From Enoplosus armatus (taxonomy: Eukaryota; Chordata; Actinopteri; Centrarchiformes; Enoplosidae), in the NCBI RefSeq assembly GCF_043641665.1, contig NC_092182.1, positions 23,416,741-23,480,740 of the forward strand: DNA of 64,000 bases, given 5' to 3'. The translations under genes were made by a program, and so were the position numbers. This document shows, one piece after another, positions 1-10,337 of the stretch. Position 1 is the stretch's first letter, and each line of letters opens with the position of its first letter. Under the pieces are notes generated by a model, which was given only the letters and a program-made list of their open reading frames with translations, made no database searches and was not told where the DNA came from.

Positions 1-625
1 AACTGGACCTGGATGTCTGCAGTTTTAAATCAAACACTTCATAAGAGAATTCCAATTTTTACAGGTGACACACTTTGAGGACATTCTTGCTTTTTTATGG
101 GACTCAGAGAGACATTTTACTTTGTTGAGCCAATTTACAGGATATGGCCAAAGTTATTTTATATTTTTCTTATTGTCAACAAATCCCATGTGCAGACCAT
201 AAACCAACAAGGTGTTAAGTCTGTCTTCTTTCTGACTATCTTACTCAGGCCATTGGCTCTAAAAATGCCTCACAAGTATAGTTTCATATTTTAAAAAGTC
301 TCAGTAATTTCCTAAAACAGCTGCTCACTGTAGTCTTTAACAAACATTACTCAAACAAGAGGAAATAGTGTATTTGTTGGGGGGCTATTTTCAGCGACGG
401 ATGAATACACATTAGGGCATTTGGGGAAGCAGGACGGTAAATGTGGGATTGAGTCAAAATAAACTACAGTGTGTGTTCATGGTAATGAAGGAACATGTCA
501 CCCGGTGCAACAGTGAGGCTAATTGATGTGTTTTTAATAGTTTTTGGACAACGATGGCGCTCTATGGCTCAGAGCAATAACATTTATCAGGCTTTGGATA
601 CTTTTCTTTTTCCAAAGATATTTCT
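1..625. other. Intergenic sequence, nothing recognised
   Basis: AT-rich sequence with only short unrelated ORFs. I see no conserved exon, RNA gene or clear repeat boundary. Confidence 0.5.
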
Positions 626-797
626 GGGGCATTTTTGCCTTTATTAGAGAGAGAGACAGCTGAAGAGAGAAGGGAAAGGTGGAGAGAGGGAGGACGACAT
701 GCAGCAAAGGGCCCAGGCTGGAATCTGACCCGGGCCGCTGCGGTAAGGACTCAGCCTCAGTACATGGTACACACAGGTGAGCTACCACGGTGCCCCA
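626..797 (+). repeat. Dispersed SINE-like fish repeat
   Basis: The text runs from gcctttattagagagagag through gacatgcagcaaagggccc to a tail with tctgacccgggccgctgcgg and gtgagctaccacggtgcccc. This matches my memory of a very common fish repeat with a tRNA-like tail. A decayed second copy of its head is at 45818-45890 (cctttattggacatttgacag, then gaaagagagagagg). Confidence 0.6.
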
Positions 798-1634
798 CGC
801 AGACAGTATTTGTTAGCGGATCAGTTCATTGTTGGTTTGGTCCACTGGCTTTGTTGACAATAAAAAAAAACATCACCGGACATGTCTTTTAAGATGTGAT
901 TCTGCTGCTGAAAAAAAAAACAGCTCATAAAAACATATAAATTCATATCTAAGATAAGTAAAAAGAGCACTCAGAGTTTCATCTGCTGAATGCACTGTGA
1001 AAAGTGTAACTCATTTCTATTCCAATTATTAGTGGAATAAAAACACCCTGTAAACACAGAGAGCACCCATCAGCAGCTCTACTGGTTGTATCACCAGATA
1101 CATTATAAAGACACACAGAGGGAATTACTCACAGCTGATTTTTCTGAACTTTACTAAACCAAATGTGATAAAACAAGTAAATAAAACAAATTACACTTAA
1201 AAATTTTGATTGATCTCTAATATGATAAGCTGACACGTACTGCTTACACGACACATCCTGTGTAAACGCAGCTTAAGTCAGCCGTATGAGCAGCAACAGC
1301 AAAATCATGTTTAAAAAAAAAAACAGCTCACAAAGTTCACAGAAGTCTGCTGACAAAAGTTTCAGTATGTCTTTGCTACATTTTCAGTTTAGCCATTTTA
1401 AACTCAAATTACCGAGTGTTTCTCTACAATACAGTACTCAGAGCAGATAATACTAATATCCTGAATGAGCATTACAAAATTGTTAATAACTATAACATGC
1501 AAAATGTATCATAAAAAAACACTAAACTCCTTTTTAAACACACATTCTCTATATTGTATATAATCCTCGAACTCTAGTCAGACAAGTTTCTGCTCCTACA
1601 GTGGCTCAACGCCGTCAGTTCATTCGGACTCAGA
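798..1634. other. Intergenic, AT-rich, no gene seen
   Basis: Contains short A-runs (for example 1312-1324) and no ORF with protein-like content. Nothing else was recognised. Confidence 0.45.
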
Positions 1635-1638
1635 TTAA

Positions 1639-2554
1639 AGGATTATTACACTTTATTACAACTTGGGTTTATTTTGGTAATTGCGTCCATCATTTCTATC
1701 AGTAATAAGATCATTATACTCACCAAGTTAATAGCTGAGATCTAAGAAAACTGTGTTTTCAGTCTGACAGGTGAAGAAACGGTCAGACGATCAGACAGGT
1801 TGGAGACAAACTGTAGGTCAGACAAACTTAATCTGGAGGACCCACTTCCTGCTCCAACTTTGACCTGCTGTACTTACCGTAGTTGTAGTTTCATCTAGTT
1901 TTATTGCCAAATAGTGGATTAGTTACACTGAATGACCAAGAGTATGTGGACATCCCTTACATACTGTATGTGATAGCTGAACATGGGATTAATCTGCTGA
2001 TAAAACAGCCTCCTCTTCCTCCTCTGGGAAGTCTTTCCACCAGATTTTGAACCGTGGCTGCAGGGATTTGCTCCCATTCAGCCACAAGAGCATCAGTGAG
2101 GTCCAGCACTGATGTTGGGTGATAAAGGTCTGGCTAACAGTGAGCGTTGGATGGGGTTGAGGTCGGGGCTCTGCGTAAAGTTCTTCAACACCAAACTGGG
2201 ATAACCGTTTCTATATGGACCTGGCTTTGTGCACAGAGGCTTTATCGTGATGAAACAGGAAAGGAACAAAGCTGGAAGCACACTAGTGTCCAACACGTCA
2301 TAAGTAGCATAAAGATTTCCAGACTGAGACAGGGGTGTCCACGTACTTTTGGCCATATAGTGCGATCTGAATAAACTTGGTTTGTTTCCAACTTGTCTGA
2401 TTGTCTGACTGCTTGTGTTTCTCTTCATAATGAAATCATTGTGCCCCCAAACCTCCACTTTTAACATGGTGAGTACAAAATTATTATGACTGATAGAAAT
2501 GATGGACAAAACTACGAATATAAGGCCCCGGCTGTAATAAACCTAAATGATCCT
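1639..2554. mobile_element. TTAA-flanked non-autonomous transposon with long inverted arms
   Basis: TTAA lies on both sides (1635-1638 and 2555-2558). The element begins AGGATTATTACACTTTATTA and its far end, reverse-complemented, begins AGGATCATTTAGGTTTATTA. The arms (about 1639-1835 and 2374-2554) remain recognisable as inverted copies, sharing GTCCATCATTTCTATCAGT and a TCAGACAnTCAGACA-type block. A Tc1-like element interrupts the middle. A TTAA target with purine-rich termini fits Kolobok-type or related non-autonomous elements, but the superfamily is inferred. Confidence 0.65.
1926..2362 (-). mobile_element. Internally deleted Tc1-like element
   Basis: Read on the minus strand it begins CACTATATGGCCAAAAGTAC and ends at an inverted CACTGAATGACCAAGAGTAT, giving terminal inverted repeats of about 30 bp around a 437-bp body. 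The interior still carries a decayed piece of transposase C-terminus (SPDLNPIQ, LLARPLSPN) related to the copy at 25909. It is nested inside the TTAA element. Confidence 0.7.
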
Positions 2555-2593
2555 TTAAAGTTACATGCGGCTAAACGCTAAATGTTCTGGGCC

Positions 2594-5500
2594 TCAGCAG
2601 GGCGTCCCGATAGCTGTTGAAGAGTCTTTCGCTGTGTCGTAGCAGACTGCTGGTTCTGTCGCCAACATGCTCTTTGTCTCCTCTTTGCTGGAAGGAGACA
2701 GGGAGGATGGAGAGGGCGATGTGGGCGAGGAGAGGTTGGAGGTGGCGGTGGTTGAAGCAGATGACGATGAAGAGGAGTTGCCGTCGGGGAGGCACTCTTC
2801 ACAGCAGCAGCAGCAGCAGTCCATGAAGGCCTGGCCCAGCGAGCGACACAAGAACAGCAGCAATACCGGCGTCGCTGAGCAACGCACAAACAGCAGGAAC
2901 TGTCCAATCAGACTCAGCGCTGGCAGAACCAGAGCCGGGAGCGCATCGGACACATGGACGGAGACGTACGCCAGGGTGATGTTACAAATGCTCTCCGGCA
3001 GGTTGCATGTGATGTACAAGATGGTGAGTGCCATCACAGTGGTGCGCAGCCTCAGCTCTCTCACATGCTGCTTTTTCTTTGTCGAGGAGGAAGACGAAGA
3101 GGAGGACGAGCATCTGGCGGTCACCTTGTCCCCGCAGGGTTTCTGTGGAAGACGCTGGGCTAACACTTGCCTCGTCACCAAGTCGCAGGCCAGAGTGAAG
3201 AGCAGCGGCAAACAGATGTAGCATCCAAAGAACCACCACATGCGGGCCTCGTGGTAGGTCAGCACCAGAGAGTAGATGTTCTCTGGGAGCTCCACAGACG
3301 GCTCACGGACACAGACGTCCACCTTAAACGCGTCCGTTCGGGCCACAAGGGCAGCCATCAGCGAGCCTCCCGACTGGCTCTGCTGCAGGTCGGTGGTGAG
3401 CGTGGGCAGGCTGACAGTTTCCTGGAGGAGCTGCCACAGCAGCAGCTCAGGGGCGGCCAGCACCATGGAGCCCACCCAGATGACGGACAGCTTGGACAGG
3501 ATGGACTGGCAGGGCTCCACCTTCGGCGTCTGGAGGGGCCCGGGGCCGGTGGCCGCGTGGAAGCGATCGATACTCAGAGCACAGAGGCTGAATGTGGCCA
3601 CGCCCAGAGAGGTCACCTGACAGAGAGGAGTGGAAATGAAGGTTAATGGCATTCACTTATATCAGGTATAAGCAATTAATAAGGACAACCTTTGGGTGTA
3701 AAATATAGATAATTTCCCACAATATTTAAAGTATTGCTTTCATAGAGTTGAAAGTGAGAAGAGCCCCACTTCCCCACTCTGTATTCCTCATTGTTCCTCA
3801 ACATATAAACACGGGACGATCCAATAGGATCAGTTTGGTCGACGGCTCTAAATCCTACAATACCCATGAGCCTCGGCCGTTGTTGCTGTGGAGAAGAAGC
3901 CAGTCAGAGGTGTAAATCAAAGCTGTGTTGAATTCAAAACGCGGCGTAGTCGCAGTTGCCATAGTTACTGAATTCATCCAAAATTGACCCCCAATCCAAA
4001 AGTGAATTCAGCGTAATCGTTAACATAACATCTCTGTGACTGAATGTTTCTTACTGAAATCCACCCGGGAACTTCTCACCTTTTTATAGGTTTATACCTT
4101 TTTATTTTTTTTTTTTTACCTTTTTTATAAAAAAGCAGATATTCACATTTTTTGTACTAATGAGTAAACCAGGAGAGTTTAATGTCCATCAAACACTTGA
4201 AGTGCTCTAACTGTGAATCACCTAACATTGTCATTGGGAGAAAATGAATGTGACAACCAACGTCAATGTGGCTCAAATGTAGTTATTTATGACTAATAAC
4301 TGAAAAACAAATGTAAATTATTCATCGCCATTGATAAAGCCACGACTTATAAACATTTTATAAAGGCTGCCTTATGAAAAACTGCGACTGAGAAGAGTAC
4401 ATTTTGGTATCAGCACAGAAACTCTGGAACTACAAACTTCTAATACAGTTTTTTATAATTCAATATGACTTCTTTTTTTTTTTTGCATTGCAGAGCAACT
4501 TCCAGGGTTAACCTGCAGGTTGTCCCTCGCTCTGTATTCATTCACACTGCTGCTCTGATTCCGCTCAGACGTGACCTGGTAGCACGACTGAGAACTCAGA
4601 CAAAAACAACATGCAGACGGTCTAAATTGAGCACAATTGGGGGTGTTTTGTTGCTTAAAGAAGAGATTTAAGGCTTTCCTCTGCCTTGTTATGCCTTCAG
4701 CCTATAGGTGAATTCGCTACAGTACAACTACAGTAATGAGACCTTGTTAAGACAGAAAGGAGCACAGAGAGCCATTATGTCGTGACAGCTCTTAGCTTAC
4801 AGCCGGGGGACAGTTATTAGAGCCTCGTGCACATTAAAGTCTGTGGTTTTGGCCAAAAACACAGACTATCATTACAGAGACTTGTCCTCCCTCTGTGAGT
4901 GCTTAATGACCTCAAACCGTTGAGACACAACTCAAGATAATTAACAGAGAGCTCTAATTAGCATGAAAATAGTTTAACTAACAGAGCGCAGGGGCAGCTG
5001 GCAGCCTGACCTGCTTTACACAGCTCAACACTCAGAGTACAAACTGCTAAAGACCACTTTAAAAAAAACGTTAATTAATTAGCAAGAAATTAATTCATTA
5101 ATTAACATAAAAATAGGTGATGCAACAAAGAGGAGAGGAGGCCAGCAGCCTGACCTTGTTAAAGACGGCTTCAAACAAGCTGTTATTACAAATTAGTAAA
5201 AGTCCACTTCAGTGATTTAGAGCTCTGTAGACGTGCGGAGCTGGTTCTGAGCCAAGAACAAGGACTCTGCAGGCCGGCAGAGTCCACGATGACACAAGAG
5301 ACTGATGAAGCCAATGAAAATCCAACAATAAGTAACCAAGAGGCTGTGAGCGCTCGACCTCATTACTCTCTAAACTCTAAACTAGACCACTGATTGGCTG
5401 AGCTTTTAACACAACTACAGGGACGAGTCAAGATTATATTTCAAGCTGCAAGTCAATGAGTCGATCATCAGAAAAATAACTCATTTTGATAATCGATTAC

Positions 5501-8467
5501 TCGTTAAAGTAATAAATAAATGGCCGTGTCCTACTTTTCTCTGTTTCTATAAGCTGAAGATTTTGGGGGTTTTGATTTTGATTTATTTTGGACTATTTTC
5601 TGATATTTTATAGACTAAACGATGAATCAGTGAATCGATTCATCGATAATGTTGCAGCACTAATTATATTTCTTCAACTTTCTGCAGAATCATATCGTGA
5701 TAAAATGATTAGAGCTGAAACAATCAATTAATTCGTCGATTGATTGACAAAATGATATGAATTTTGATGACAGATTAATCTTTTCCTCTGACAAACATTC
5801 TCTTATTCCATGCAGCTTTTCTTTGTTTTATGATATTGTACACTGGCTTTAGGAAATTGAGGCATTTCTCATTATTTTCTGACATTCTATAAACCAAACG
5901 ATTAATTAATTAAGCATGAAAATAACCAGCAGATGAATTAGATGATAATCAAAATAATCATTAGGTGCAGCCCTAGATATGATAAAAAAGCATCTTCCAA
6001 ATCAATGTAATATAACATTGGGACATACTGTACATTTCAGTATCTGACAATATTCTTATTAATATTGTGATGATGATTAACTACATCTTCATCACCCTTA
6101 TTGGACAGCAGGTGATGTAAATATGCTCTACACTTTCCTTTTTTCATAGTTAGCTGTTCAATTACATTTTTTGCAAGTCGTATCTAAATTAAAGCAGTTA
6201 TAATAATTTTAACACAACAAACTAAACTCAAACGCCAGTTTCAGAACATCGTCTATATTTTCCATGTAAAAGGTACTATTTAAACATATATGGACTTATC
6301 TTATTTCCCGACATGAAGGTCTCCATTAGAGTGGAAATGATTAGTTGATATTTTAATGTTTAATGTTTTAAAGTATAACTTGACTTCCATGTCTCCAAAT
6401 TCAACTGCTGCCAGTTTATAATGAGCTGATATTTTGTACTAATAAAGGACGACTCTTCTGTTTTATCACGATTTTCTCCTGTTTTCATTAGAGGCAGCAA
6501 TAACGTTATATTCTCTTTCATTATTGAGACTTAGTTTTGGTAAATAAACATCCCATTTCCTGATAACTACGTCTCTGTGTTTCATGGTTTGGTTCTGTGA
6601 GCTGGAGAAGAAGAGTCACTTCATGCGGGGCCCCGCCGGCCTCCCCTGATGGTTCCCAGCAGACAGCTGAAGAGGCCAAACAGACCACAACAGCACGTCT
6701 GTTGAAAGTAAAGACGGCTCAGAGTCTGAAACTGAGGCGCAACAAGACACAAACAGGCCATTCATCACAGACCTGGATGTCTCTTTATTACACTGGAAAA
6801 CATTTACATTGAGTTAAACATGGGGGTGTAAAAACAGCACTGATGGTGTGAAGACTGATTCATTATCATCACATTAAGTTGTTTGACATCTCTGTGCCTC
6901 ACTATGGCTGGATGACATCTGAGTTTTGGTGCAGATATAAAACGCTTAAAATACTTTTTGTAGCAATTTAACTCATGGTTTGGCTCATTTATACGGTGAT
7001 AAAATAAATAATAAGTCAATTAAACGATTACTCAATAATCGATTAATCGTTTAAGTAATTTTTTTTAATCAAAAACACCAACAATTCTCTGGTTGCAACT
7101 TCTTCAATGTGAGGATTTGCTGCTTTTTTTCCCTCTTTTATGTAATTCAAAACTGAATATCTTTGGATTTTGAACAGTTGGTCGGACAGAACAAGATATT
7201 TAAAGACGTTACCTGGGATTTGGGGAAACTGTGATGGACATTTTTAACTTTTTCAACAGTCAGTAGACAGTCGGCTACAGTAGGCTAAAACATGAAAAAA
7301 GTTAAACAAAAAAACAAAAAAAAACTCAACAAACAAAACCACCAGATTACTCAGAAAGATCAGTGGAATAGAAATCCTTAGCAGCAGCACTGGAGCTAAC
7401 TGGTAAAACTTCAGCAGTAACTGTTGCTATAGTTACCTGTTGTTTACCTCAAGCACTGATCTATACAGGTGTTGACCCCAACTTTCTTTAATAAAAAAGA
7501 AGAAAAACTTTTTTTTAGTTAAACCTTATTTAAAAATAACAGCCTATATTTATGTTACTTTAGGCTATATGTATTTCATATATTATATTTTCATTAATTG
7601 ATTATTTGTTAATGTCATTTCATTTTAAACGACATGGGAGGAGTAGTGGGCCTAGTCGTGGTATTTTCATAGAATAAACAACATTAAATTATATTAAAAA
7701 CGAATTCAATACTTTTAGGTCAAACGCTTTACTCATTCCTCACGTGCTCCATCACCTGCGCTACTAAGGCAAAGTGAACACCTGTCCCACGCGCACATTC
7801 GACTCCTCCTCCTCCTCCTCACCTCCAGATAGGGCACGAGCCGGCAGGACAGGTCTCCGAGCAACCTCTTCAGGGTGAGCTCGTGGAAGACGACCACGGG
7901 GAGGCAGAAGAATAGCACGAGGAAATCCCAGAAGGCGAGCCCCGCCAGGATGCAGTTCCACGCGCTCTTCAGGTAGAAGTTGTGCCACACGATGCACATG
8001 AGCGCGAGGTTCCCCACGATGCCCGCCGCGAACAGCATAAGCGCGAGCAGCATGACTGCGTACGCCCAGTAGGAGCCGTCGGTGACCGGGAACAGCGGGT
8101 TGAGGAGCCCCGACCCGCGGCCCGACGAAGAGTTACCCTGCCGGGCGGAGGCGTCCCGGCCGGTCCGCGGTGTGGTGAAGTAACCGCTCGGGTCGTCGTA
8201 CCGCCTCGGATGCCCGTAGCTGCTCGGTGACTGCGGGTCTCTTTTCCCGAGACTCCGATCTTTGGCTCCTCGGGCGACTCGCTTCAGGTCGGGAACTCTT
8301 GCGCTTTCAACCCGGTCCAGAGAAGTCCTTTCCGGGGAGAGAGACTCCTCTAACCCCGCAGCCGGCGTGCCGGCGTCCTCCGCCCGCTGAAACTCCCGGG
8401 CTGCGTGGACATGACGGAGCTCCGCGGTCCGCACAAAGAGGAGCAAAAGACACAAAACCGGACTCAT
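2594..8467 (-). CDS. gpr37l1: Prosaposin-receptor-like GPCR GPR37L1 (two coding exons)
   Basis: Class A orphan G-protein-coupled receptor of the GPR37 family, a plasma-membrane protein mainly of glia in mammals. Coding exon 1 is 8467-7823 (215 codons) and exon 2 is 3616-2594 (340 codons plus TGA). The donor (GAG|GTGAGG) and acceptor (TCTGTCAG|GTGACC) join in phase 0, giving 555 aa against about 480 in human. Residues 1-22 are a hydrophobic signal peptide. A long basic, Ser-rich ectodomain follows, with an N-glycosylation sequon near residue 112. TM1 is about 132-161, TM2 about 170-193, and the extracellular-loop Cys is about 208. TM3 ends in SIDRFHAA, so DRF replaces DRY. TM7 has TPVLLL in place of NPxxY. 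The tail has a palmitoylation-type run of six Cys followed by EEC and ends in [27 protein letters not shown] and GTPC resemble GPR37L1 more than GPR37. Oddities are poly-Ser in intracellular loop 3 and a Ser/Pro-rich tail. The a/b paralogue is not resolved. Confidence 0.93.
5462..5660. repeat. Dispersed 'attaatcgatta' fish repeat, copy 1
   Basis: Contains ataatcgattactcgttaaa near one end and gaatcgattcatcgataatg then ttgcagcac at the other. This is the end pair of a repeat family seen about ten times in the window. Confidence 0.55.
5704..5978. repeat. Dispersed 'attaatcgatta' fish repeat, copy 2
   Basis: Bounded by agagctgaaacaatcaatta and aatcattaggtgcagccct, with the typical interior cattctataaaccaaacgat. 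The ends are imperfect inverted copies of each other, MITE-like. Confidence 0.6.
7018..7245. repeat. Dispersed 'attaatcgatta' fish repeat, copy 3
   Basis: Contains aataatcgattaatcgttta, then cttcaatgtgaggatttgct, ttggattttgaacagttggt and actgtgatggacattttt. These blocks recur in order in the copy at the right window edge (63745-64000). Confidence 0.65.
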
Positions 8468-10005
8468 TTTGTTTTTACCGTTGAACTAACTGGTCCGTGT
8501 TATCGGTCTCCTCCACAGACATGTGCTGCAACAAACTCCCGACTGACTCCTGAAGTAAAAATGTCCATAAAAGAGCTGGTCTCACGGTCCGACCCTCTTC
8601 TGGTCCTGATGGAGAAGTTTGGAGTCTGCTGCGCACTTCAGCACTTGTTGTTATTCACGAGCATCAACGCAGACTGAATACATCAGGGAGCTTCTTCCGG
8701 TTCTACATTTCAAAATAAGGAAAAACTGGACATGAGATAAAGTGAAGCCTGGTCCTCTGAGCAAGTACAACATTACTTGTACTTTACTTGAGTATTTCCA
8801 TTTTCATCTACTTTATATTATTTTATCTGACAACTTTACTTTCTGGTTACTTTGAAGATCAATGTTTACATACAAACTGTGTTCAGTTTATAAAATATGA
8901 CGCATTATAGATAAACTGTTATAGATTAAACTACCCAACAGTATAATTGTTGATTAATTTTTCGATGGTCAACTAATCAATTAGTTAGTAATGTCCTCAC
9001 ACACATCTTCCTCTTTCTGGTGTTTCTGTTTTTATCGTTGCTTCCCACCACTCCCTTTATCTTCCACTGTTTGTTGTCAACAATTCAGTGATTTCTTCAC
9101 CAGAATTTAGTTCCTGGCAGAGTAGAGAAAACTCGATTTCACACCAACTATTTTTATAACTTTGTGAAACTGTTTCAGGGAGGTGTTTGTCATTTGTAAT
9201 GCTCTATATAGAGAGGTGTTTCTTCCATCTCATCATTTCATCTTTAAGAGACCTAACAATTGAGAAAATTATCAACAAAACATTGATAATGAAAACATCA
9301 GTTTCAGCCCGAGTAGAGACTAAATGTTAAAACACCTCTCATTATATCCCTCTCCTAAAAGACTGAGCATGATAACCTTCATAAAAGGTGGGACTTGTTG
9401 TATTTAGACTGCATTACTTTTAGCTAGCTGGATCTAATAATAAACTGGACACTGAGTGTATTCCCACAAACCGAAAGCTTCTTCATATTCAAATAACAAT
9501 CTCATTTCACTTTATTTTACAGCACACACTGACACTGAGGCTTCTCATCACGCCAACCGTCAGGAGGCAAAAGCTTAAGTCCAGACAAGGACTCATCAGA
9601 TCCGGACAGTCTGACGACACCGGCACCATTTCCAGCCTCGTCAATCATATCAAACCTTTAGTCTCGTTAGTTTGACTGCAGATGTTGACCTCAGTCCGCT
9701 GACTCACAGCAGTAACACCAAAAGTGATACAGAAATAGGTGATGTGATGTATTTAAGACCCCAAAAAAATGAAAAAAAAAATGAATAGACCGACCAAATA
9801 AATGACAAAAGATATATATGAATGAATGGATCAAGAAAATGCATCCACCTGAAAGATACAATAACGTGGAACTAAATTATTACACGTTTTCACATTTATT
9901 TTTGTTGTTATTTTGTTGTTAAAGTAATTATTTGTCTTTTCATTTGACCATTTTGTTTGTTCATTTATTGATTTTTTATAAACAGGTTCGGTCCCCTGAC
10001 GCTCT

Positions 10006-10099
10006 GATTGGCCGATGCTGCTGATTGTCCAGGAGTTCCGTTTGCAGCATCGTTTCCATGGCAACTAACGAGAAAACCAAACCAGATGCTGTTTCAACA
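10006..10099 (+). promoter_or_regulatory. CCAAT box, RFX X-box and short ATG exon-like segment
   Basis: An inverted CCAAT (ATTGG, 10007-10011) is followed 40 bp later by GTTTCCATGGCAAC (10052-10065), one base from the canonical RFX X-box palindrome GTTGCCATGGCAAC. Its ATG opens a 14-codon frame (MATNEKTKPDAVST) that ends at a consensus donor, ACA|GTAAGT, at 10099/10100. The segment lies just past the 3' end of nol8. It could be the start of a small convergent plus-strand gene, or chance motifs in the nol8 3' flank. Confidence 0.3.
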
Positions 10100-10200
10100 G
10101 TAAGTCCTTACCACAAAATATCTCTCAGTATTTACTAAAATAAAAAATAAATCTGATACTCTGATGATCTTGAACTTCCGCAAGATGTTTGCGTCTTCAG

Positions 10201-10306
10201 TGGACATTTTGTGTCCCTCCTGCTGTCTGAGGCACAAAACGGCACCAAGCGGGAGGAAATAATCTGTCAGCTCCCGATTCTGAAGTCCAGATCAGTGAGT
10301 GCAGAC
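10201..10306 (+). other. Exon-like open segment downstream of the X-box (unassigned)
   Basis: After an acceptor-like GCGTCTTCAG the plus strand is open from 10202 to TGA at 10304-10306. It reads GHFVSLLLSEAQNGTKREE and continues as IICQLPILKSRS, with an internal donor-like GTGAGT at 10292. I do not recognise the peptide. It does not join in phase to the ATG segment at 10058-10099 through the visible splice sites, so either another exon is missing or the open frame is fortuitous. Confidence 0.2.
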
Positions 10307-10337
10307 TGAAACAAAGAGACTTCAGCTCCCACAATCC

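Larger units (their letters stand above)
3617..7822 (-). other. gpr37l1 intron
   Basis: A 4.2-kb GT/AG intron. It contains poly-T tracts (about 4103-4118 and 4471-4484) and several copies of the gattaatcgatta-type repeat. Just inside the donor the intron starts with a GAG-triplet run, so retention would add a short Arg-rich tail and then a stop. No other gene was seen. Confidence 0.7.
8468..10337. other. Intergenic between gpr37l1 start and nol8 end
   Basis: Holds the gpr37l1 5' flank, decayed 'attaatcgatta' repeat pieces (8943-9000 and 9240-9315), the probable nol8 3' UTR (TTTATT, i.e. AATAAA on minus, at 9896 and 9964) and the X-box segment annotated separately. No other gene is evident. 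Confidence 0.5.

Noticed and set aside
2093..2509. 138-aa minus-strand ORF as a gene
   Set aside because: It crosses a transposon arm and a decayed Tc1-like fragment.
2617..3646. Plus-strand ORFs of 69-184 aa over gpr37l1 exon 2
   Set aside because: Antisense shadows of a GC-rich coding exon; the minus frame is a clear receptor with transmembrane segments.
3955..3974. X-box-like gttgccatagttac in the gpr37l1 intron
   Set aside because: One half-site mismatches the consensus, and it lacks a promoter context or exon nearby.
7982..8677. Plus-strand ORFs of 82-90 aa near gpr37l1 exon 1
   Set aside because: Antisense shadows with Arg/Pro-rich low-complexity content.
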